In this document: piece after piece, positions 1 to 5,319 of the stretch
Layout: each line of letters begins with the position of its first letter
Position numbering within the stretch: position 1 is the stretch's first letter
Origin: Atopobium sp. UBA2090
GTDB taxonomy: Bacteria; Actinomycetota; Coriobacteriia; Coriobacteriales; Atopobiaceae
NCBI GenBank assembly: GCA_002331575.1
Contig: DCZG01000139.1
Span: 6,547 to 13,870, forward strand
Length of the DNA stretch: 7,324 bases
Direction of reading: 5' to 3'
Notes under the pieces: model-generated
The model's input: the letters and a program-made list of their open reading frames with translations, nothing else
Database searches by the model: none
What the model was told of the DNA's origin: nothing
Made by a program: the position numbers and the translations under genes

Positions 1-1
1 C

Positions 2-2488
2 GAGAACGAGCTGCGGGTGAACTGCGAGGAGCTCTCGACCGTCTCGCGCGACGCCGTCACGCGCCGTCGCGCCCTCGACGCCGAGCTGTCGAGGATCACC
101 GCCGACGAACGCGCCGCGCGCGCGGAGGCCGACCGCGAGACGCTCGCGTACGCCAAGCTCGAGGACCAGATCTCCAACGCCGAGGTCGAGGACCGGATGT
201 ACGCCTCGCGCCTCGAGCAGATCGACGAGACGCTCAGGACCGCCAGGGAGGCCGTCTCGGAGCGGACGACGCGCAAGGGTTCCGTCGAGGCCGACCTCGC
301 CGCCGAGAGGGCCGCGTCCGAGAAGCTCGTGGCCGCCATCGCCACCGGGCAGAAGGCGCTCGCCGACGCGCGCAGGGAGGAGTCGGTCGCCCGCGAGAGG
401 CTCTCTTCCGCCCAGGCGACGCTCGCCGCGTTGCGCGCCGTCGATGCCGACGTCGAGAAGTCGAGTCCCCTCGTGGCCGCCATGGCGGCGGACGACGTCG
501 TCTCCGGCAAGGCCGAGTGCAGGCTCGCCGACCTCATCGACGCCGACCCGGGCATCGACGCTCTCGTCGAGCGGCTGCTTGGCGACGACCTCGCCGCTTT
601 CGTCGTCCCCGCGTCGGACGACATGGGCGCCGTCGCGTCGCGCGCGCTCTCGCTCTCGAAGGTCGACGGTCGTGCGACGGTGGTCTCTCGCTCCGAGGCG
701 GGTAGGATGCCTGCCACGAAGGCCCCCGGGACCCCGCTCGTGGACCGTCTTCGCGTGCCCGACGACGCCCGTGGGCTTCTCGATGCGCTCGTCGGTGACG
801 TCCGCATCGTCGAGGACGTCTCCGAGGCCGTGGCCGCGCATGCGATGATGCCCGCCTTCACCTACGTCACCACCTCCGGAGTGACCGTCCTTCCCGACGG
901 GCGCACGGTCATCGGCACGAACCCCTCCGCAGAGGCCGGATCGCTCGAGCGCAAGCGGCGCATCCGCGCGCTCGAGGACGGCATGGCCTCGCTCGAGCGG
1001 CAGCGCGAGGACGCCACCACCGCCGTCGCGGCCGCGGAGGCAGCCCTGGCGGAATCGCGCGACGCGAGCGCGCATGCCAAGGGCGAGGTCGCTCGTCTCA
1101 ACGGCGAGCTCTCGTCGCTCGTCTCGGAGCTCGGCCGCCTAGGGGGCCAGGTCAACGCCTCCTCGTCCGAGCTCGCGAAGGTCACGAAGGCCCGTGAGGC
1201 CTCGGCGTCCAAGGCCGCGGAGGCCCGGGCCCACATCGAGGGGCACCGCGCGGCTGCCGCCGACGCCAAGAAGCGCTCCGAGGAGCTCGCCGCGAGCCTC
1301 GTCGAGACGTCAGGCTCCCACGAGGACGCCATCCGCGCCCAGGGCAAGGCCTCCCACGAGCTCTCCGACGCCCGCATCGAGCTCGCGACGGCGGGGGAGC
1401 GCAGGAACAGCCTCTCGTCACGGGAGCGCGAGCTCGCCTCGCGCGTGGCCGACCTCGACCGTCGCATCCTCGCGACGACGCGCGGCTCTCGCTCCCTCGA
1501 GGTCGTCCGTCTCCGCGTGGACCCCCTCTATGACCGCTACGACGCCATCCACGAGCGCGCGCTGGCCTGGGCCGGTCGTCTCAAGGACCGCGCCTCGCTC
1601 GCCGAGGCGGACTCCGACTCGCTCAAGCGCACGATCTCCGATGCCAAGGACGCCGTCAACGAGGCCTCGCAGGGACTCGAGGCGGCAAAGCAGGCCGCCA
1701 ACGACGTCAAGGTCGACCTCGGACGCCTCGAGGTCCAGGTCGAAAATGCGATTGACGCCATCACTGCGACGGGCGCCGTACTCGACGAGGCGCTCAAGCT
1801 CCCCGAGCCCGACGACCGCGAGGCCGCCGAGGGGACCGTCGCCTCGCTCAAGCTCGAGCTCGAGCAGATCGGTCCCGTCAACGAGGTCGCGATGGACGAG
1901 TACCTCAAGCTTCGCGACCGCGCCGACTACATCAGCGAGCAGGTCGAGGACCTCGAGAGCGCCCGTGCGTCGCTCAAGAAGATCACGGCCGCCATTGAAC
2001 GCAAGATGCGCACCCGCTTCCTCACGGTCTACGACCGGGTCAACATGAACTTCTCCGAGATCTTCTCGGTGCTCTTCCCCGGTGGCCACGCCCACCTCGA
2101 GATGACCGACCCGGACGATCCGGCCGAGACCGGAATCGAGATCGTGGCTCAGCCGAGGGGCAAGCGGATCACGAAGATGATGCTCATGAGCGGCGGCGAG
2201 AAGTCGCTGACCGCGCTTGCGCTGCTATTCGCGGTCTACCGCGCCCGCACGGTGCCCTTCTACGTGTTCGACGAGGTCGAGGCCGCACTCGACGACGCCA
2301 ACCTCTCCAAGCTCCTCGACGCGATCGAGCAGCTCAAGGAGGACACCCAGCTCATCGTCATATCCCACCAGAGACGCACCATGGAGCAGGCCGACGTGCT
2401 GTATGGTGTATCCATGCAGGCGGACGGCGTGAGCCATGTCGTCTCGCAGCGACTCGACAAGGCATCCGGAAAGGTGGTCGACGCCTGA
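2..2488 (+). CDS. smc: Chromosome partition protein SMC, 3' part (5' end outside window)
   Basis: SMC is a chromosome-condensing ATPase that works as a homodimer, with ScpA/ScpB in most bacteria, to organise and segregate replicated DNA. About 828 residues are visible against a usual length near 1,180, so the ATP-binding Walker A head and part of the first coiled coil lie upstream of the window. The GTG at 17 is internal, because the frame is open from base 2. In order: a heptad-like Glu/Ala/Arg-rich coiled coil (to about base 480), the hinge dimerisation domain (about 500-930, with RLADLIDADPG), the returning coiled coil (about 940-2000), and the C-terminal ATPase lobe. The lobe carries the ABC signature LMSGGEKS (2183-2206), Walker B with D-loop YVFDEVEAALDDAN (from 2261), and the H-loop histidine at 2366-2368. 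All C-lobe catalytic motifs are intact. The hinge lacks the usual glycine-rich end (VIGTNP where ITGG is common). The stop overlaps the ftsY start by one base, so both belong to one operon. Confidence 0.97.
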   Translation, partial: ENELRVNCEELSTVSRDAVTRRRALDAELSRITADERAARAEADRETLAYAKLEDQISNAEVEDRMYASRLEQIDETLRTAREAVSERTTRKGSVEADLAAERAASEKLVAAIATGQKALADARREESVARERLSSAQATLAALRAVDADVEKSSPLVAAMAADDVVSGKAECRLADLIDADPGIDALVERLLGDDLAAFVVPASDDMGAVASRALSLSKVDGRATVVSRSEAGRMPATKAPGTPLVDRLRVPDDARGLLDALVGDVRIVEDVSEAVAAHAMMPAFTYVTTSGVTVLPDGRTVIGTNPSAEAGSLERKRRIRALEDGMASLERQREDATTAVAAAEAALAESRDASAHAKGEVARLNGELSSLVSELGRLGGQVNASSSELAKVTKAREASASKAAEARAHIEGHRAAAADAKKRSEELAASLVETSGSHEDAIRAQGKASHELSDARIELATAGERRNSLSSRERELASRVADLDRRILATTRGSRSLEVVRLRVDPLYDRYDAIHERALAWAGRLKDRASLAEADSDSLKRTISDAKDAVNEASQGLEAAKQAANDVKVDLGRLEVQVENAIDAITATGAVLDEALKLPEPDDREAAEGTVASLKLELEQIGPVNEVAMDEYLKLRDRADYISEQVEDLESARASLKKITAAIERKMRTRFLTVYDRVNMNFSEIFSVLFPGGHAHLEMTDPDDPAETGIEIVAQPRGKRITKMMLMSGGEKSLTALALLFAVYRARTVPFYVFDEVEAALDDANLSKLLDAIEQLKEDTQLIVISHQRRTMEQADVLYGVSMQADGVSHVVSQRLDKASGKVVDA

Positions 2489-2490
2489 TG
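2470..2490 (+). promoter_or_regulatory. smc-ftsY TGATG stop/start overlap with internal ribosome binding site
   Basis: The smc stop codon TGA (2486-2488) shares its last A with the ftsY ATG (2488-2490). An AAAGGTGG stretch at 2470-2477, inside smc, lies about 10 bases before the ATG and can serve as a Shine-Dalgarno site. This arrangement is typical of translational coupling, in which ribosomes ending smc restart on ftsY. The overlap is seen directly; coupling is inferred. Confidence 0.7.
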
Positions 2491-3390
2491 GGCTTCATGG
2501 ACAGCCTCAAGAAGGGCCTCTCGCGCTCCCGTGAGGCGATCAGCGAGATCTTCTACATGGGCGGCGAGGTCGACGAGGACTTCTGGGAGGACCTCGAGGA
2601 CACGCTCGTGATGGGCGACATGGGCGGCGAGGTCGCGTCACGCGTGACCGATGACCTGCGCGAGCAGGCCGCGCGCGAGAACATCACGCGTGCCCCCCAG
2701 CTCCGCGAGGCGCTCGCCAAGCGGCTCGCCGCCGAGTTCGTGCCCGCCAAGGGCGACCCGTTCACCGACCTTCCCAGCTGCGTGCTCTTCGTGGGCATCA
2801 ACGGCGCGGGCAAGACCACCACGGTGGGCAAGCTCGCCGGGAAGGCGCACGGCGACGGCGTCCCCTGCCTCATCGGCGGGGCCGACACGTTCCGCGCCGC
2901 GGCCATCGAGCAGCTCCAGGTCTGGGGAAAGCGCGCGAGCGTCGACGTCGTGACGCGCGAGCGCGGCGCGGACCCCGCGAGCGTCTGCTACGACGTCATA
3001 GACGAGGCCGAGAGGCGCGGGGCACGGCTCGTGCTCATCGACACCGCCGGTCGCCTCCACACCTCTGCCGACCTTATGCGCGAGCTCGCCAAGGTGGTCA
3101 ACGTCACGCGCAAGCGCTGCGCCTCCATGCCCGTCTCGGTCGTCCTCGTCATCGACGCCACCACGGGCCAGAACGGCCTCAACCAGGCCAAGGAGTTCAA
3201 CCAGGCGCTCGACCTCGACGGCCTCATCGTGACCAAGCTCGACGGCACGGCGAAGGGCGGCATCGCGTTGGCCATCTCACACCAGCTCGGCCTGCCGATC
3301 TTCCGCATCGGCGTGGGCGAGACGATCGACGACCTGCAGTCCTTTGACGCGCTCGAATTCTGCCGCGCGCTCGTTGGCGAAGGGATGTAA
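2488..3390 (+). CDS. ftsY: Signal recognition particle receptor FtsY
   Basis: FtsY is the membrane-associated receptor GTPase that docks the SRP-ribosome complex through Ffh and releases the nascent membrane protein to SecYEG, with reciprocal GTP hydrolysis. The 300-residue protein is nearly all NG domain: an N-terminal four-helix bundle (about 1-90), then the GTPase core. Visible motifs are the P-loop GINGAGKTTT (103-112), DTFRAAA (133-139), the G3 motif DTAGRL (185-190), the G4 motif TKLD (249-252) followed by GTAKGG, and the C-terminal GVGETIDDLQSF. It lacks the long acidic A domain of E. coli FtsY (497 residues). The first 22 residues form a Lys/Arg-bearing helix with Met, Phe and Leu, which could be the lipid-binding targeting helix (inferred). 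The ATG start overlaps the smc stop, and ffh begins 3 bases after the TAA, so receptor and SRP GTPase are probably made from one transcript. Confidence 0.97.
   Translation: MGFMDSLKKGLSRSREAISEIFYMGGEVDEDFWEDLEDTLVMGDMGGEVASRVTDDLREQAARENITRAPQLREALAKRLAAEFVPAKGDPFTDLPSCVLFVGINGAGKTTTVGKLAGKAHGDGVPCLIGGADTFRAAAIEQLQVWGKRASVDVVTRERGADPASVCYDVIDEAERRGARLVLIDTAGRLHTSADLMRELAKVVNVTRKRCASMPVSVVLVIDATTGQNGLNQAKEFNQALDLDGLIVTKLDGTAKGGIALAISHQLGLPIFRIGVGETIDDLQSFDALEFCRALVGEGM
3379..3385 (+). promoter_or_regulatory. Ribosome binding site of ffh
   Basis: GAAGGGA at 3379-3385, inside the last codons of ftsY, lies 8 bases before the ffh ATG at 3394. It supports that start and, with the 3-base gap between the genes, a shared transcript. 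Confidence 0.6.
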
Positions 3391-3393
3391 GCA

Positions 3394-4776
3394 ATGTTCA
3401 ACAGCCTCACCGACCGACTCCAGAACACCTTCGCCGAGCTCCGCGGCAAGGGTCGTCTCACCGAGGACGACATCAACCGCGCGATGCGCGAGATTCGCAT
3501 GGCGCTCCTCGAGGCCGACGTCAACTATCGCGTGGTCAAGGAGTTCGTGGCGCGCTGCAAGGAGAAGTGCCTGACGTCCGAGGTCATGGACTCGCTGACG
3601 CCCGCCCAGAACGTCGTGAAGATCGTCCTCGACGAGCTCACCGACCTTCTCGGCTCCACCGACTCCAAGCTCGTCCTCGCGCAGAACCGCACACCCAACG
3701 TGATCATGCTCGTCGGCCTCCAGGGCTCCGGCAAGACCACCGCGGCGTCGAAGCTCGCCTACCTGCTCAAGGGCCAGGGGCGCAAGCCGCTTCTCGCCGC
3801 CTGCGATACCCACCGTCCCGCCGCCGCCGATCAGCTCGAGGCGCTCGGCAAGGAGATCGGTGTGCCCGTGTACCGCGGGGACGGCCGTGACGCCGTGCAG
3901 GTTGCCACGGAGTCGATCAGGTACGCGGTCGACCACCTCAACGACATCGTCATCGTCGATACCGCCGGCCGACTCCAGATCGACGAGGAGATGATGGAGG
4001 AGGCCGTTGCTATCAAGCGCGCGGTCAAACCCGACCAGATCCTCATGGTAGTCGACGCCATGACCGGTCAGGACATCGTCAACGTGGTGTCCGAATTCGC
4101 CAACCGCGTGGACTTCGACGGCGTCATCATGTCCAAGCTCGACGGCGACGCTCGTGGCGGCGGCGCGCTCTCGGTCCGCGAGGTCACGGGCAAGCCGATC
4201 AAATTCGCGTCGATGGGCGAGAAGCCCGACTCGCTCGAGGTCTTCCACCCCGACCGCATGGCCAAGCGCATCCTCGGCATGGGCGACGTGGTCGGCATCA
4301 TCGAGCAGGCTCAGAAGGTCGCCGACGAGAAGTCCCTCGAGGATGCCGAGCGCATGCTCCGCGCGGGCTTCACGATGGACGACTACCTCTCCCAGCTGCA
4401 GCAGATTCGCAAGATGGGCGGCATCCAGAAGCTTGCCGGCATGCTCGGGGCACGCGAGGAGAGCGTCGACGAGAAGCAGCTTGTGATCATCGAGGCGATC
4501 ATCCACTCGATGAGCCGCGAGGAGCGTCTCAAGCCCAAGATCATCAACGGCATGCGTCGTCGGCGCATCGCGGCGGGGTCCGGCCACTCCATCCAGGAGG
4601 TCAATATGGTCCTGCAGCAGTGGGGCCAGATGAACAAGATGATGGGGAAGGTCCGCCAGCTGCAGCAGAGCGGGAGCAGCAAGAAGGCCATGCGCGGCAT
4701 GTCGGGCATGATGCGGAACATGGGCATCGACCCGAGCATGCTCGGTGGCATGGGCGGCGGCAAGAAGCGCAGGTAG
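3394..4776 (+). CDS. ffh: Signal recognition particle protein Ffh (SRP54)
   Basis: Ffh binds 4.5S/SRP RNA and hydrophobic signal sequences emerging from ribosomes, then pairs with FtsY at the membrane. At 460 residues it has the full family length. The N domain (about 1-95) is followed by the GTPase G domain, with P-loop GLQGSGKTT (108-116), DTHRPAA (138-144), DTAGRL (189-194) and SKLDGDARGGG (247-257). The methionine-rich M domain (about 300-445) contains the RNA-binding segment MRRRRIAAGSG, followed by EVN and a QMNKMMGK helix. The C terminus is a Gly/Met/Lys tail. Two positions differ from the common consensus. His140 stands where Tyr or Phe is usual in D(T/V)YRPAA, and Met replaces the usual Ser of the SRR.RIA.GSG motif. 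Neither change breaks a catalytic residue. The SRP RNA gene is not in the window. No clear terminator follows the stop directly; the hairpin region begins about 70 bases downstream. Confidence 0.98.
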   Translation: MFNSLTDRLQNTFAELRGKGRLTEDDINRAMREIRMALLEADVNYRVVKEFVARCKEKCLTSEVMDSLTPAQNVVKIVLDELTDLLGSTDSKLVLAQNRTPNVIMLVGLQGSGKTTAASKLAYLLKGQGRKPLLAACDTHRPAAADQLEALGKEIGVPVYRGDGRDAVQVATESIRYAVDHLNDIVIVDTAGRLQIDEEMMEEAVAIKRAVKPDQILMVVDAMTGQDIVNVVSEFANRVDFDGVIMSKLDGDARGGGALSVREVTGKPIKFASMGEKPDSLEVFHPDRMAKRILGMGDVVGIIEQAQKVADEKSLEDAERMLRAGFTMDDYLSQLQQIRKMGGIQKLAGMLGAREESVDEKQLVIIEAIIHSMSREERLKPKIINGMRRRRIAAGSGHSIQEVNMVLQQWGQMNKMMGKVRQLQQSGSSKKAMRGMSGMMRNMGIDPSMLGGMGGGKKRR

Positions 4777-4844
4777 TATGTGAGGTTCGCGTACTGCGAC
4801 GGTCGTCAGGCCGACGTTCTGCGGGTCATGGGGCGAGATTGAAA

Positions 4845-4929
4845 TTTTGATAATGCACGTTTTGTGCCGAGAAGATAGCGCCAACAGGGCTTGTGTCGCT
4901 GACGCCAGGCAAAATGTGCTTTATCAAAA
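4845..4929 (+). repeat. Long imperfect inverted repeat 1 (20-base arms)
   Basis: The arms are 4845-4864 and 4910-4929. Eighteen of 20 positions pair by Watson-Crick rules, one is a G-T pair (4859/4915) and one is a T-T mismatch (4854/4920). After a two-base bulge, CC (4867-4868) can pair with GG (4908-4909). The interior can fold again through AGCG (4877-4880) and CGCT (4897-4900). The G-T pair would be G-U in plus-strand RNA but C-A in minus-strand RNA, which slightly favours a plus-strand RNA structure. No T-run follows either arm, so it does not look like an ordinary intrinsic terminator. I see no flanking target duplication. Confidence 0.8.
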
Positions 4930-5000
4930 GTGGGCACGCGAGCCGGAATACCAATCAAGCGTTTCGATGCACGGCGAGAGGTTGCGAGAGGGTCGTCTGG

Positions 5001-5075
5001 CTGAAAGTTGCATCACGAAGGGACGGATAACGGCGATACGGCCGCTTTCGGGGTCGTTCGTGATGCAACTTTCAG
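5001..5075. repeat. Perfect inverted repeat 2 (19-base arms)
   Basis: CTGAAAGTTGCATCACGAA at 5001-5019 is the exact reverse complement of 5057-5075. The 37-base interior can extend the stem with GAC/GTC (5022-5024 with 5053-5055) and contains a small CCG-CTTT-CGG hairpin (5042-5051). A perfect 19-base palindrome of this kind is very unlikely by chance. There is no T-run after either arm and no obvious flanking target duplication. It could be a dispersed palindromic element, a structured RNA hairpin or an unusual terminator; sequence alone does not decide. Confidence 0.85.
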
Positions 5076-5110
5076 GTTCGCGGCCCTGGATTGACATCAG
5101 TCATTTTGCG

Positions 5111-5172
5111 ATTTACGCACGAAGGGGCATATTTTGGCGTTTCGCCAGTATTTGGGCCCTTCGTGCGTAAAT
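5111..5172. repeat. Perfect inverted repeat 3 (16-base arms) with an inner hairpin
   Basis: ATTTACGCACGAAGGG at 5111-5126 is the exact reverse complement of 5157-5172. Inside it, TGGCG (5135-5139) pairs with CGCCA (5143-5147) around a TTT loop, giving a stem, internal loop and apical hairpin. The arm shares CACGAAGGG with the 5014-5022 segment of inverted repeat 2. No T-run follows on either strand. A promoter-like TTGACA lies at 5091-5096 just before it, but no convincing -10 box is spaced correctly. Confidence 0.85.
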
Positions 5173-5186
5173 GCCCCGCCCCGTGC

Positions 5187-5258
5187 TTTGCCATTTGCGG
5201 GTGCGTAGGGTGTCCCTTTGGCTGCCAAAGGGCGTTGGCACCTTTGGCAGGTGGCAAA
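5187..5258. repeat. Cluster of overlapping TTTGGC/GCCAAA hairpins
   Basis: Several hairpins compete for the same bases. CCCTTTGG (5214-5221) pairs with CCAAAGGG (5225-5232). TGCCAAAGG (5223-5231) also pairs with CCTTTGGCA (5241-5249). TTGGCACCT (5235-5243) pairs with 5249-5257 at 8 of 9 positions. TTTGCCA (5187-5193) pairs with TGGCAAA (5252-5258) and could close the whole set. The first two folds cannot exist at once. Such alternatives recall attenuator logic, but no downstream gene on the plus strand would be controlled. On the minus strand the cluster lies just beyond the transpeptidase terminator. Confidence 0.7.
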
Positions 5259-5294
5259 AAGCGCGGGCCCCGGCTTTCGTCGGGACCCGCTTTT
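5256..5294 (-). terminator. Intrinsic terminator of the L,D-transpeptidase gene, probably bidirectional
   Basis: The stem GCGGGCCCCG (5263-5272) pairs with 5281-5290 around an 8-base loop, with one imperfect pair (5268/5285). On the minus strand that pair is G-U and the stem is followed, two bases later, by five T (5260-5256). This fits termination of the transpeptidase transcript about 30 bases after its stop. On the plus strand the pair is a C-A mismatch, but TTTT (5291-5294) follows the stem directly, so it may also stop transcripts arriving from ffh. Confidence 0.8.
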
Positions 5295-5319
5295 CGTCTC
5301 ACGAGGTGCGTATGCGCCT

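Larger units (their letters stand above)
4777..5319. other. Hairpin-rich convergent intergenic region without a supported gene
   Basis: This gap of about 540 bases separates the 3' ends of ffh (plus) and the L,D-transpeptidase gene (minus). Stretches of it are clearly richer in A+T than the flanking genes. It holds three long inverted repeats, a cluster of short competing hairpins and a terminator, listed separately. A last short hairpin (GAGGTGC and GCGCCTC, 5303-5320, one G-T pair) touches the transpeptidase stop codon. Between the elements, 4777-4844 and 4930-5000 show nothing I recognise. Open frames across the region run straight through the repeat arms and have no family signature, so I do not call a gene. 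Possible roles are convergent transcript 3' ends, a structured RNA, or a decayed or mobile palindromic repeat. Confidence 0.75.

Noticed and set aside
1194..2095. Long open frames overlapping smc on both strands (for example 1194-2048 plus and 1418-2095 minus)
   Set aside because: The smc frame carries clear domain motifs throughout. The others have Arg/Ser/Pro-rich or Asp/Leu/Val-rich shadow composition.
3277..4884. A 535-codon open frame antisense to ffh
   Set aside because: It mirrors ffh and the end of ftsY. Its product is a His/Asp/Leu/Ala/Val-rich string with no family motif, as expected from antisense reading of high-GC codons.
5091..5119. TTGACA promoter box between inverted repeats 2 and 3
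   Set aside because: The -35 match is exact, but no acceptable -10 box lies 16-18 bases downstream and no plus-strand gene follows, so I did not list a promoter.
4847..5170. Possible 107-residue gene starting with TTG in the intergenic region
   Set aside because: It runs through the arms of three inverted repeats, has no ribosome site or recognisable family, and lacks the G/C third-position preference of the neighbouring genes.
4845..5172. Insertion sequence or MITE bounded by the inverted repeats
   Set aside because: The three pairs of arms differ from one another, no target-site duplication is visible, and there is no transposase. A dispersed palindromic repeat remains possible but needs copy counts.
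4845..5172. CRISPR-like array
   Set aside because: The repeats are inverted pairs of different sequence, not regularly spaced direct repeats with spacers.
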